DNA of 64,000 nt from contig CAKUBG010000001.1 of assembly GCA_934636825.1 (NCBI GenBank), positions 62,001 through 126,000 of the forward strand, in the 5' to 3' direction. Each line of letters begins with the position of its first letter. The stretch's first letter is position 1. The position numbers and the translations under genes are program-made. Source of the stretch: an uncultured bacterium (GTDB lineage Bacteria; Vulcanimicrobiota; Xenobia; Xenobiales; Xenobiaceae). Positions 23,825-32,700 of this stretch are shown piece after piece. Under the pieces are notes generated by a model, which saw only the letters and a list, made by a program, of their open reading frames with translations, was not told the origin of the DNA and ran no database searches.

Positions 23825-26398
23825 GTGAGCAATCATGCTGTCGCTTTATATGCTCCCCTCTCGGGACAGACTGTAGAGCTCGAACGCGTACCCGATCCGG
23901 TTTTCGCCGGTAAAATGGTAGGCGACGGCGTAGCTATAGACCCAACTTCAGAAGTCTTGTTGGCCCCTTGCCCGGGAGTCGTCAAGCAAATTCATCCCTC
24001 CTGTCACGCTCTGACTCTGGAGACTCCTTCAGGTTTGGAAGTGCTTATGCACATAGGCTTGGACACGGTAGCCTTAAAGAGCGAAGGCTTTACTCCCAAA
24101 GTAAAAGTAGGCGATTCGGTGGAAAAAGGGCAAGAGCTTATTGCTTTTGACGCAGGACTTATTGCCGAAAAAGCCCGCAGCCTCATTACTTTAGTTTTAA
24201 TTACCAATACCGAAGCCGTCAGCAATTTAGAAATAAAGCAAGGCTACAAGAAAGCCGGTCAAGATCTGCTTATTAGTGCCACTTTAGCTCAAAAAGAAGA
24301 AGATAAAGAGACTACCTCCGGCCTGAGCTTAATGTCCGAACCTATCGTGGTACCCAATCCTCAAGGCTTGCATGCTCGCCCGGCTGCCGTATTGGCCAAT
24401 TTAGCCAAAAAGTTTAAAGCCAACTTACAAATTGTACGCGGCGAGCAATTTGCCAATTGCAAAAGCGTCGTAGCTTTAATGAGTTTGCAAGTGCTGCACA
24501 ATGAAGTAGTGCGCTTTAGAGCTAGCGGCGAAGAGGCCCAAGAAGCTTTAGACGCTTTGAGTGAAGCTTTGGCCAGTGGTTTAGGCGAAAAGCCCGAAGT
24601 TCCCGGAGCTTCTGGAGTAAATGCCAGACCCGATATAAATGTACAAGCCCAGCCGATGATTACTCCCGGCCCGCTGACACCAGCTTTGCCCAACCCACAG
24701 ACTCCGGATACAGACAATTTATTGCACGCAGTTTCAGCCTCGCCGGGCTTAGCTGTAGGGCGCATCTATCAAATGCAGCGGGCCGAATATGAAGTAGAAG
24801 AAGAAGGCCAAGGCCGGGAAAAAGAGTTGCAAAAATTGCGCGAAGCTCTGAAAAAAGGCCAGAATGAGCTGGAATTTTTAGAAGTCAGCATGAAGGCCAA
24901 AGCCGATCCTAATAAAGCCGGTATCTTCGCCGCTCACCGCGAGCTTTTAGACGATCCAGATTTAATTGAGCAAGCCGAAGCTGGCATAGCTAAAGGCAAA
25001 AGCGCCGCTTACAGTTGGAAACAAGCCTACACAGGCCAAGCGGAGCGTTTAGCGCAGCTCAGCCACCAACTGATGGCCGCCCGCGCCGTCGACTTAAAAG
25101 ACGTGGGTGAAAGAGTGCTGCGCTTGCTTATGGGTGAAGCGCCCACTATTCACAATTTCCCCGAAAATACGATCCTTATCGCCGAAGATTTAACTCCTTC
25201 GGATACGGCAGCTTTAGATCGCTCTAAAGTAGTTGGCTTTGCCACCGTGTTGGGCGGCTCCACTTCCCATGTAGCTATTTTGGCGCGTTCGCTCGATTTG
25301 CCAGCTTTGGCCGGCATTTCTGCTCGAGCTCTCACTATCGCTAACGGCACCAGAGCCATTTTAAGCGGCAGCAAAGGCACTTTGGAGCTCAATCCAGACG
25401 ACAAGCGCTACCAAGAAGCTAAAGAAAAGCTCAAACTTCAGCAAGAGCATCGCCGCCAATTATTGGAAAGAGCTAAAGAATCGGCTCAAACTACCGACGG
25501 TCGCCTTGTGGAAGTAGCCGCCAACGTGGGATCGGTAGCTGACACCGAGCAAGCGGTCACTTTAGGCGCAGACGGCGTAGGTCTTTTGCGCAGCGAGTTC
25601 CTCTTCTTAGCCCGCACTACTCCACCTACCGAAGATGAGCAAGCCGATATTTACGGCCAAATTGCTCGCACTTTGGGCCCTAAAGCTACGCTGATTATTC
25701 GTACTTTAGATGTGGGCGGCGACAAGCCTTTGCCTTATTTGCCTATCCCTCAAGAAGCCAATCCCTTCTTAGGCGAACGCGGTTTGCGCATTTCCTTACT
25801 GCGTCCAGATTTATTGCGCACTCAGTTCCGCGCCATTTTAAGAGCAGCAGGCTTTGCCAAGTTGCAAATTATGTTGCCTATGGTCACTACTATCGGCGAA
25901 TATCGCCAAGCTAGAGCCATTTTTGATGAAGAATGCAAAAATTTAGGCGTAAAAGTGCCTTTGGGCATTATGGTCGAGGTACCCGCCGCTGCTTTAATGG
26001 CCGAAACTTTGGCTAAGGAAGTAGAATTCTTCTCTATCGGCACTAACGATTTAACTCAGTACACTACGGCTATCGACCGCGGCCACCCACAGTTGGCCAA
26101 TTTGGTAGACAGTCTCCATCCCTCTATTCTGCGCCTAATTAAAATGACGGTCGACGGAGCTCACAAACACAATCGCAAGGTAGGTATTTGCGGCGGTATT
26201 GGCGGTGACTTACAAGCTACGGCTATTTTGGTTGGCTTGGGCGTGGACGAGCTTAGCGTAGCGGCTCCGGCCATTCCTGCTGTCAAAGATAGAATCCGTC
26301 AAGTTGGCCTGGAAGAATGCCGCCAATTAGCCGAGCGGGCTTTAGCCTGTGAAAGTTCCGAAGCGGTACGCAAATTACAGGAGGATATCGAGCGGTGA
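23825..26398 (+). CDS. PTS phosphotransferase fusion EIIA(Glc)-HPr-EI
   Basis: 857 aa from GTG 23825. GTG 23813 and TTG 23795 are also in frame. GGAG at 23808-23811 is the only ribosome-site-like sequence and fits none perfectly. EIIA (1-165) has phosphohistidine region NHAVALYAPLSG... with H61 (CHALTLE) and H76 (EVLMHIGLDTV). HPr (about 175-265) has GLHARPAAVLANLAKKF with the active His and a KSVVALMSL segment where Ser46 is expected. EI (about 300-857) has GGSTSHVAILARSLDLPALA with its phosphohistidine, and the PEP-binding LLRSEFLF, IRTLDVGGDKPLPYL and FSIGTNDLTQYTTAIDRG. One polypeptide thus carries phosphate from PEP to the EIIB of the next gene, which overlaps by 4 nt. Confidence 0.93.
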   Translation: MSNHAVALYAPLSGQTVELERVPDPVFAGKMVGDGVAIDPTSEVLLAPCPGVVKQIHPSCHALTLETPSGLEVLMHIGLDTVALKSEGFTPKVKVGDSVEKGQELIAFDAGLIAEKARSLITLVLITNTEAVSNLEIKQGYKKAGQDLLISATLAQKEEDKETTSGLSLMSEPIVVPNPQGLHARPAAVLANLAKKFKANLQIVRGEQFANCKSVVALMSLQVLHNEVVRFRASGEEAQEALDALSEALASGLGEKPEVPGASGVNARPDINVQAQPMITPGPLTPALPNPQTPDTDNLLHAVSASPGLAVGRIYQMQRAEYEVEEEGQGREKELQKLREALKKGQNELEFLEVSMKAKADPNKAGIFAAHRELLDDPDLIEQAEAGIAKGKSAAYSWKQAYTGQAERLAQLSHQLMAARAVDLKDVGERVLRLLMGEAPTIHNFPENTILIAEDLTPSDTAALDRSKVVGFATVLGGSTSHVAILARSLDLPALAGISARALTIANGTRAILSGSKGTLELNPDDKRYQEAKEKLKLQQEHRRQLLERAKESAQTTDGRLVEVAANVGSVADTEQAVTLGADGVGLLRSEFLFLARTTPPTEDEQADIYGQIARTLGPKATLIIRTLDVGGDKPLPYLPIPQEANPFLGERGLRISLLRPDLLRTQFRAILRAAGFAKLQIMLPMVTTIGEYRQARAIFDEECKNLGVKVPLGIMVEVPAAALMAETLAKEVEFFSIGTNDLTQYTTAIDRGHPQLANLVDSLHPSILRLIKMTVDGAHKHNRKVGICGGIGGDLQATAILVGLGVDELSVAAPAIPAVKDRIRQVGLEECRQLAERALACESSEAVRKLQEDIER

Positions 26399-28287
26399 AC
26401 TTTTTCAAAAAAGCTTTCGGCATTTTGCAACAAATAGGCAAAGCCCTAATGTTGCCGGTAGCCGTCCTGCCTGTGGCAGGTATTTTGTTAGGCGTAGGCG
26501 CTTCTAAATATGGTTGGATGCCTGCCAATTTAGACGCCGTCCTCAAAAGCGGCGTAAATATCTTCACTCAAGGCTGGCCTACCATTATGGCTTTGGGTGT
26601 AGCCATTTTGAAAATTATGGGCGACTCCGGCCAAGTAATTTTCAGCAATTTGCCTTTAATTTTTGCTATTGGCGTGGCTTTAGGTTTAACCAAAAATGAT
26701 GGCGTTTCCGCTTTAGCAGCCGTCGTAGGCTATATGGTCATGAATGCCACTATGGGCGTTATGGCCACAATTCGCGGCCTAGACGTATTAAAGTATTGTC
26801 CCGATTGCGGAGGCTTGCTAAGCGACCAATCTGTTTTGTCTACTACTACGATAATGGGCATAAAGAGCGTCGATACAGGCGTATTTGGCGGCATTGTCAT
26901 AGGTATTATTACAGCTTACCTGTTTAATAAATACTATCGAATTTCGCTACCGCCTTATCTTGGCTTCTTTGCTGGCAAACGCTTCGTTCCCATTGTGACC
27001 GCCTTTGCCGCTATTGCTACTGGTATTGTGCTTAGCTTCGTCTGGCCGCCTATTGGCGCTTTCATTACTTTAGCTGGCAACTGGGCCGCCAACGAGAATC
27101 CTTCTTTGGCCGCCACTGTATACGGCGTTGTAGAGAGAGCTTTGCTGCCTTTCGGTTTGCACCACGCTTGGAACGCTCCCTTCTTCTTCCAAATGGGCAG
27201 CTTTACTACTCCTGACGGCAACGTAGTACAAGGTGACATTACCCGCTTCTTTAACGGAGACCCCACAGCCGGAATTTTGGGTGGCGGCTTCCTCTTCAAG
27301 ATGTGGGGTTTGCCCGCAGCAGCCATTGCCATTTGGCATAGTGCCAAACCCGAAAACAGAGTGCAAGTTGGCGGCATTATGATGTCAGCGGCCCTGACTT
27401 CTTTCCTGACCGGTATCACTGAGCCTATCGAGTTTTCCTTCCTGTTTGTAGCTCCGGCCCTTTACGCCATTCACGCTGTTTTGGTGGGTAGCGCCTTCTA
27501 TGTCATGAACTTAGTGGGAGCTCACATGGGCTTTACCTTCTCCCAAGGTTGTATCGACTACTTACTCTATTTCCACAACGACACCAATCCCAGCTGCGTA
27601 CTTTGGCTTGGCCCGATTTACGCCCTTATCTACTATGTGGTCTTCCGCAAGGCTATCGAGTTCTTTAACTTCAAAACTCCTGGACGCGAAGAAGCTATGG
27701 CCGGATCCGAAGCTGGAGGCACTGGCAGCGAATTGGCCGGTAAAGTGCTTCAAGCTTTGGGCGGTCGTACCAACTTGGTAAGTTTAGACGCTTGTATTAC
27801 TCGCTTGCGCGTTGGCTTAAAAGATATATCTAAAGCCAGCCCCGACACCCTCAAAGCCTTGGGCGCTGCCGGTGTAGTCACTGTAGGTAACAACTTGCAA
27901 GCTATTTTCGGAACCCTTTCCGAAAATCTTAAATCTGACATTGAAGAGTATATTAGCGCTCACGGCGACGCTTCTGCCGCGCCCTTGCCTGCTGCCGCGC
28001 CGACCGACTCCGCCTCAAGTGAACCTGTAATTGTCAGCGCAACTATACGCAGCAAAGCGACTGAATTTGCCTCTTTAGTTGGCGGTATTGGCAACTTGGA
28101 AAACCTCCATTTAGCTTCCTTAACTCGAGTGGTTTTCCAAGTAAAAGACGCTTCTAAGGTTAAAGCCGAAGAATTAGCTACTAAAGGCTTTAACCTCATG
28201 AACTTGGGCCAAGGCAAATTCCACTTGGTTTGCGCTTTAGACGAAGCCGCCGCCATGAATCAGGCTTTGCTTGAAGCTCAAAAGTAA
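26395..28287 (+). CDS. PTS glucose/N-acetylglucosamine-type EIICB with degenerate second EIIB
   Basis: 630 aa. GTG start overlaps the previous stop (GTGA), preceded by CAGGAGGATAT, so translation is coupled. EIIC (1 to about 430) is a glucose/GlcNAc-family membrane domain: LPVAVLPVAGILLGVG, LLPFGLHHAWNAPFFFQMG, and GITEPIEFSFLFVAPALYA with the substrate-binding Glu. The active EIIB (about 445-520) has the phosphocysteine in SLDACITRLRVGLKD. Residues about 548-630 look like a second EIIB fold (SLVGGIGNLENL, GFNLMNLGQGKFHLV) in which the Cys motif reads LHLASLTRVVF, with Ser in its place. That copy cannot be phosphorylated on Cys. Sugar is most likely GlcNAc or glucose; sequence alone does not decide. 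Confidence 0.92.
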   Translation: MNFFKKAFGILQQIGKALMLPVAVLPVAGILLGVGASKYGWMPANLDAVLKSGVNIFTQGWPTIMALGVAILKIMGDSGQVIFSNLPLIFAIGVALGLTKNDGVSALAAVVGYMVMNATMGVMATIRGLDVLKYCPDCGGLLSDQSVLSTTTIMGIKSVDTGVFGGIVIGIITAYLFNKYYRISLPPYLGFFAGKRFVPIVTAFAAIATGIVLSFVWPPIGAFITLAGNWAANENPSLAATVYGVVERALLPFGLHHAWNAPFFFQMGSFTTPDGNVVQGDITRFFNGDPTAGILGGGFLFKMWGLPAAAIAIWHSAKPENRVQVGGIMMSAALTSFLTGITEPIEFSFLFVAPALYAIHAVLVGSAFYVMNLVGAHMGFTFSQGCIDYLLYFHNDTNPSCVLWLGPIYALIYYVVFRKAIEFFNFKTPGREEAMAGSEAGGTGSELAGKVLQALGGRTNLVSLDACITRLRVGLKDISKASPDTLKALGAAGVVTVGNNLQAIFGTLSENLKSDIEEYISAHGDASAAPLPAAAPTDSASSEPVIVSATIRSKATEFASLVGGIGNLENLHLASLTRVVFQVKDASKVKAEELATKGFNLMNLGQGKFHLVCALDEAAAMNQALLEAQK

Positions 28288-28298
28288 TGCTTAGCTAA

Positions 28299-28322
28299 GC
28301 GCTGCGGCCAAGGCCGCAGCGC
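28299..28322 (+). terminator. GC-rich hairpin after the PTS operon
   Basis: GCGCTGCGGCC and GGCCGCAGCGC are exact complements (28299-28309 and 28312-28322), but no T-run follows. Possibly a 3' RNA-stabilising stem ahead of the real terminator. Confidence 0.5.
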
Positions 28323-28342
28323 CATTTGCCTAGCCTATACAC

Positions 28343-28394
28343 ATAAAAATAGCTCCGCCTTCTCTTGCAAGAAGAAAAGCGGAGCTATTTTTAT
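28343..28394. terminator. bidirectional intrinsic terminator
   Basis: 16-nt arms ATAAAAATAGCTCCGC (28343-28358) and its perfect complement (28379-28394). A-run and T-run on the proper sides serve both the PTS operon and the convergent MCE gene. Confidence 0.85.
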
Positions 28395-28453
28395 GCCCAA
28401 CTAATTCAAGCAAAGCGCCCCCGGCGGCGGCTGGCGTGTTGCCTAGGCGCTGA

Positions 28454-29662
28454 CTACAAAGCAGGCGTAGGCGCAGCCTCTGGCTGCGCTTCTAAAACAG
28501 AGTCGGTCGGCGCGGCAGGCGCAGCGGAAGTAGACTCACTCGTTGGCGCAGCAGACGCAGAAGCGGCAGGCGCTGCTGTAGCGGCGGAAGCGGCGCTATC
28601 TTGGGGCGCGTCGCCCGGCACAAAGCTTTCAACCTTGCGCACCAGTTTGTCAATTTGCTCAGATTGCAACCTATATTTGTGAGCAGCATCTTTAAGAGCT
28701 TGCTGCGTGGTTGGCTCTTGAGTCATGTAATGCAAATCTTCGGCAATCTGAGCAAAGCTTTTGAGTTTGCGCGAGGCTTTGTGCAAACGTTCCACCAATT
28801 CGGGAGAGCATTTGGCCTTCATTTTGCTTTCGGCGCTGGCACTTAAAGCCTTAAAGCGCTCAGTTTCGCTTACCGCCAAAGCGCTCATTTGTTGCAACTT
28901 AGTTTCATAATCAGAAACTGTGCCGGAAAGTTGAGCGCTTTGATCTTTTAAAGCAGCCGAAGTATTTTGCAAGTTGGCTCCAGCTTGGCTAAGTTGCCTA
29001 TCTAGGCGATCCAATTGCATAGAAATGGCTTTTTCTTCTTCATTGAGCTTAGAGTGCATTTGCCCCAATTGGCTATGGGCGTCTTTGCTAGCAATACGCA
29101 ATTCATTACTATAAAAACGCAAATTGGAAGCCAAATCTAAAATTTTGCGAGAAAAACCTTTAGCTGTCATTAAAGTGCGCACAGCTAAGGTTTGCTTATT
29201 GAGATCCTTAAAGGGAGAACCAGCCAAAGCCGAATCGTAAGAAGCCGCAGAAGAAAGCGGAGTGCGCAAACGCACACAAGAGCCGCTCTCCAAAAATGTA
29301 TCGGAAATTCCTGGAGTAATTTCCAGCCACAACAAACTTGTGGAAGCTTCCAAGACGCTAGCGGAGCTATCTTCGGGAATGCGAGCAGAAAAATCTGTGG
29401 CTACAGTAACAGCAATATTAGCATCCGGGCCAAAGCGCTCTTTGTCTTCTGCGGTGCAAAAATCGATCTCTTTAACATAACCAATATCGACGCCGGCCAT
29501 CTTGACGTCATAATTTTCTTCCAAACCCGGAGTCTCTTTAAAAATCAATCGATATTGGTTGGCAAAGATACGGCTGTCCCTAGTTTCGCTGCTGGGAGCG
29601 AAAATGAACAAAAGAATAACCATCAGAACCAATAAGGCCCCTATTTTCGATTCTTTGCTCAA
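28454..29662 (-). CDS. MCE (MlaD-like) family protein
   Basis: 402 aa. One N-terminal membrane helix (about 7-24, IGALLVLMVILLFIFAP), then an MCE domain (about 35-135: YRLIFKETPGLEENYDVKMA, GVDIGYVKEID). A long helical region follows (about 165-345) with Gln/Leu-rich coiled coil, then a low-complexity Ala/Pro/Ser tail. MlaD-type proteins are the periplasmic lipid-binding part of ABC systems that move lipids between the two membranes. No permease (MlaE) or ATPase (MlaF) gene is in the window, so partners lie elsewhere. It follows tlyA by 33 nt on the same strand. Confidence 0.85.
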   Translation of the reverse strand: MSKESKIGALLVLMVILLFIFAPSSETRDSRIFANQYRLIFKETPGLEENYDVKMAGVDIGYVKEIDFCTAEDKERFGPDANIAVTVATDFSARIPEDSSASVLEASTSLLWLEITPGISDTFLESGSCVRLRTPLSSAASYDSALAGSPFKDLNKQTLAVRTLMTAKGFSRKILDLASNLRFYSNELRIASKDAHSQLGQMHSKLNEEEKAISMQLDRLDRQLSQAGANLQNTSAALKDQSAQLSGTVSDYETKLQQMSALAVSETERFKALSASAESKMKAKCSPELVERLHKASRKLKSFAQIAEDLHYMTQEPTTQQALKDAAHKYRLQSEQIDKLVRKVESFVPGDAPQDSAASAATAAPAASASAAPTSESTSAAPAAPTDSVLEAQPEAAPTPAL

Positions 29663-29695
29663 GCTAACTTTCTCCTTATTTTGCTTTGTGTGGGG

Positions 29696-30523
29696 TTACT
29701 TGGCCTCTTGCCAAGCTTGAGAAACCAGTTCTTTTACATCCCAAGCTTGATCGCCAATTTCAGACTCACAGTCGCTTTTTACTCTATCAGCACTACTTAA
29801 ACAAGCCAAAAATTCGATATTACCAGCCGGCCCTTTAATAGGCGAGAAAGTAAGTTGCTCAACTCTCAAGCCAATACTTTGACAAAAAGCAATAAACTTA
29901 GTCAAAACTTGTTCGTGCACTTCAGGGCGGCGCACTACTCCGCCTTTAATATTTTTGGGGCCAGCTTCAAATTGAGGCTTAATTAAACAGACGATCTGGC
30001 CATTGGTAGCCAAAAGTCCTTTGGCAGCGGGCAGAATAAGCTCCAAAGAAATAAAAGACAAGTCCACAGTAACCAAATCAAGAGGCTCGGCAAACATATC
30101 GGGAGTTAAATAGCGAGCATTGGTGCGATCCATAACCACCACGCGACTGTCTTGGGTAAGCTTATAATCCAAAAGGCCCTTGCCTACATCTACAGCGTAA
30201 ACTTTAGCCGCTCCACCTTTAAGCAAGCAATCGGTAAAACCGCCAGTAGAAGCTCCCAAGTCGGCCACAATCTTGCCTTCGGGAGAGATATTAAAAGTAT
30301 TTAAAGCTTTTTCTAACTTAAAGCCGCCGCGGCTGGAGAAAGGAATGCCTCGTCCTTGAATAGTTATTTCCGATTCTTCATCGACTAAAAAACCGGCTTT
30401 GTCACGGCGAACACCATTGACGAAAATTTGACCGGTCATTAAAAGAGATTTGGCTTTTTCTCGAGTGGGAGCCAAGGCTCGCTCCACTAAAAGCAAATCG
30501 AGACGCACTTTAGGATTTTTCAT
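29696..30523 (-). CDS. tlyA: TlyA-family 16S/23S rRNA 2'-O-methyltransferase
   Basis: 275 aa. Start placed at 30523 (MKNPKVRLDLLLVERALAP). The reading frame stays open to 30748, but that extension is Arg/Leu junk overlapping the upstream gene and its terminator. An S4 RNA-binding domain (about 5-65, LMTGQIFVNGVRRDKAG) is followed by an FtsJ-like SAM domain with VADLGASTGGFTDCLLKGGA and VYAVDVGKGLLDYKL. VTVDLSFISLELILPA and LIKPQFEAGP complete the K-D-K-type site. In other bacteria TlyA methylates rRNA cytidines. Some members were annotated as hemolysins. Confidence 0.92.
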   Translation of the reverse strand: MKNPKVRLDLLLVERALAPTREKAKSLLMTGQIFVNGVRRDKAGFLVDEESEITIQGRGIPFSSRGGFKLEKALNTFNISPEGKIVADLGASTGGFTDCLLKGGAAKVYAVDVGKGLLDYKLTQDSRVVVMDRTNARYLTPDMFAEPLDLVTVDLSFISLELILPAAKGLLATNGQIVCLIKPQFEAGPKNIKGGVVRRPEVHEQVLTKFIAFCQSIGLRVEQLTFSPIKGPAGNIEFLACLSSADRVKSDCESEIGDQAWDVKELVSQAWQEAK

Positions 30524-30550
30524 GGGGGAGCAGCTTTCTTTAATTTCAAG

Positions 30551-30587
30551 AAAAAAGGCCGGAGCCAAGCTTTGACCTTTTCCGGCT
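30551..30587 (-). terminator. intrinsic terminator, minus strand
   Basis: On the minus strand GCCGGA pairs with TCCGGC and is followed by TTTTTT (plus-strand 30551-30587). Ends the membrane protein gene before tlyA. Confidence 0.75.
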
Positions 30588-30605
30588 GTTGCAATTAAAC
30601 AAATT

Positions 30606-32000
30606 TTATTTTTGAGTTTGGTCAGCGGGAATCGACGGCGTAGGAGGCGCAGTAGGCGCGGTCGCAGCTTCAGTTCCAGCAGCCGATACAGATGAAGCCG
30701 TCGGATTGGTAGACGCGACAGGGGGAGCCGATTCTGAAGAGGCAGCATTTTGCGCGGCTAAAATTTGTGTCTGGCGCGATTTTACTTCTAAAGAAACTAA
30801 ATGGGCCGAACCAGCTTGCAAATGAGCTCGGGCAAAACGCAAACAAACCGGACTCAAGAAGTAGACTAAAACGCTTTGCATAACCAGAGTGACGGCCAAG
30901 CAAATACCCAGAACCCAAATATGCTGCCTTATTTCTTGTTCCAGATTCAAAGGATCGGCCAAAAAGACTACATAAGCTGCCGCTTCACGTTTTTTGCTAC
31001 TATCCAGCTCGGCTACAGCCGCTTTCCAAGTCTTGCCAGCCAACTTGACGTCGGAGCTACTAATCTTAAATTGGGAGCTGCCTTTGCCTGACTCGTCAAG
31101 ATTTTGACGCGGGCTCCAATATTTGAGCATTTTGTCTAATTCGGCAGCGATAGTCGGAGTGGGACGCGAATCGGAACGCTTGTCGTAAGCAGAAACGACT
31201 TTACCTTGAGCAACCAACACCAAAAGGCCGGGAGGCATATTTTGGCTCCACTTGACCAGCGCTTTGTCGTCTATACGCTCAGCTAAAAGCAAAGCCCCGT
31301 TTTTCTTTTTTTCGTCTTTAGCCCCCTTATTGAGAGCTACAGCCACTACGTTGTAAAGAGGCGCAGAAGATGAAGTAGAAAAGCGCAAGCACCCTTTGCT
31401 GGCTTCCCCGAATTTAAATACTGAATCGAGGAAATCAGCGTCAAGCTTGTCAAGGCTTTTGAGCGAGTCGGCTTTATCGCCAGATTCACCTTTTTTGCCA
31501 TGGGTTTCCGCTTTGCCAAAGTCGGTTTCAGAAGGAGTGCCGCCACCTTTTTCTTTAGGAGCAGTGCGCTCAGTAAATAAGCAAACATTGCCTTCGGTAT
31601 CGACAATAGCTACCGCATCTTTGGAGATGTTGGCTAAAGCGGTAAGCATGTCACTGCTTAATGCTTTTTTGTCGGCTTCGGAAAGAGAATCAAAACTTTG
31701 CTTTAAATTGGTGCTGTTTCTGTAGGCGTCAAGGCAAGAATCGGCAGCTAAAAATTCGGCTTGCGTAACTGAAGTGTCAAAATCGCGTGTGCTCGTATAG
31801 CCAAAAGCTTTTACGCTTTGCACTAAAGCGGCGGAAAGTTCGCCTTCACCTCTAGTGCGGGCTAAGTAGATCACGGAAGAGGCCACAATACTGAAGGAGA
31901 ATAGGTAGATCACGGCCACCATAACCACAGCACGCCAACGGAAGCCGCCAATCAAGCGCTTTAATCTGTTTTTGATTTCCGCGCTCGTAAATGAATTCAT
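30606..32000 (-). CDS. two-helix membrane protein with periplasmic sensor-like domain
   Basis: 464 aa, family not recognised. Membrane helices at about 24-48 (VVMVAVIYLFSFSIVASSVIY) and about 360-385 (WVLGICLAVTLVMQSVLVYFL). They flank a roughly 310-residue periplasmic part, the architecture of CACHE-type sensors. An inner segment (about 140-190) is Lys/Glu/Gly-rich and probably disordered. After the second helix there is only about 80 residues with an Ala/Pro/Thr/Ser tail. No kinase, cyclase, chemotaxis or phosphatase output domain is present. It may sense through a partner, or be structural. A terminator separates it from tlyA. Confidence 0.7.
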   Translation of the reverse strand: MNSFTSAEIKNRLKRLIGGFRWRAVVMVAVIYLFSFSIVASSVIYLARTRGEGELSAALVQSVKAFGYTSTRDFDTSVTQAEFLAADSCLDAYRNSTNLKQSFDSLSEADKKALSSDMLTALANISKDAVAIVDTEGNVCLFTERTAPKEKGGGTPSETDFGKAETHGKKGESGDKADSLKSLDKLDADFLDSVFKFGEASKGCLRFSTSSSAPLYNVVAVALNKGAKDEKKKNGALLLAERIDDKALVKWSQNMPPGLLVLVAQGKVVSAYDKRSDSRPTPTIAAELDKMLKYWSPRQNLDESGKGSSQFKISSSDVKLAGKTWKAAVAELDSSKKREAAAYVVFLADPLNLEQEIRQHIWVLGICLAVTLVMQSVLVYFLSPVCLRFARAHLQAGSAHLVSLEVKSRQTQILAAQNAASSESAPPVASTNPTASSVSAAGTEAATAPTAPPTPSIPADQTQK

Positions 32001-32071
32001 GGTGACAGCCTAACCTTCCCAAGAAGCGCGGCAGTACACCAGCCAGAAAAAAAAATGCCTCTGCCGAGCCG

Positions 32072-32216
32072 TATTCTGTCGCGCATTCTTGTTTTTATCG
32101 CCTATTCCTGCCGAAAAAGCGCCTTTCCCACTCGGCCTATACTGAGGCTTTGAGTGGCTAAAAGCCACAACCGGGAAGGGGTAAAGGTCGCCGAACTTGA
32201 AAGGCCGACAGAATAG
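32072..32216. ncRNA. structured intergenic region, possible leader or small RNA
   Basis: TATTCTGTCG (32072-32081) and CGACAGAATA (32207-32216) are perfect 10-bp arms enclosing 125 nt. Inside lies CCACTC/GAGTGG around GCCT/AGGC, an overlapping TGGCT/AGCCA stem, and CTTTCCC/GGGAAGG. One long closing stem with internal hairpins looks like a folded RNA, but the strand is undecided. A possible minus-strand promoter (TTCAAC, 17 nt, TATTCT) lies at the right end and would make it the leader of the gene at 30606-32000. It is not a family I recognise. Confidence 0.35.
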
Positions 32217-32245
32217 CAAAGAAGTTTTGAGAGTTGAAGGAAAAA

Positions 32246-32698
32246 TTGAGTCTTACTACTCCTGAGTGTTTTGAAGAAAAAGATCTTCAATACTATTTGG
32301 GCGCTTTGCGCAGCGGCCGCCCCTTTGCCGAATATTCTCCGTTAGCCAGCTCGGATTCTCACAAGTTTCGCGGCACTATTATTATTTGCCAGCCCTACAT
32401 CGGAGCTCCCGACGCTTTGGGCGAAGAACTTTTGCGCAACATTATTACCGAGCTGAACAACTTACAAGAATTGCCCAGATTTATAATTTTTATGCACGAA
32501 GCGGTGCGCCTATGTACCGAAACTTCTGAATTGTTGCCAATTTTGCAACTTTTGCAAAAGCGCGGCTGTTCTCTGCGTATTTGCGAGCATTCGGCTCAAA
32601 AATTGTCCTTATGCGACGAAATAAAAGTCGGCCATTTGGTTTCCGCCCACCTTATTTTGGAAATTTGCCTTAAATCAGAAAAGGTTATACGTTTTTGA
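32246..32698 (+). CDS. YedF C-terminal-like (DsrE-fold) protein
   Basis: 150 aa from TTG 32246, with GAAGGA five nt upstream. TTG 32234 is a weaker alternative. The pattern IIICQPYIGAPDALGEELL, LPRFIIFMHEAVRLCTE, LQKRGCSLRICE and DEIKVGHLVSAHLILEICLK follows the C-terminal DsrE-like domain of YedF. YedF occurs with selenium metabolism genes in many anaerobes. The N-terminal TusA-like domain is absent, replaced by about 45 unrelated residues. The Cys-x-x-Cys-type site usual in the family (CGTC) is reduced to RICEHS. A sulfur/selenium carrier role is therefore uncertain. It is two nt from the next gene. Confidence 0.7.
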   Translation: MSLTTPECFEEKDLQYYLGALRSGRPFAEYSPLASSDSHKFRGTIIICQPYIGAPDALGEELLRNIITELNNLQELPRFIIFMHEAVRLCTETSELLPILQLLQKRGCSLRICEHSAQKLSLCDEIKVGHLVSAHLILEICLKSEKVIRF

Positions 32699-32700
32699 CT

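Noticed and set aside
30524..30748. 75-codon extension of tlyA
   Set aside because: Arg/Leu-rich translation overlapping another gene and a terminator; the S4 domain begins properly at 30523.
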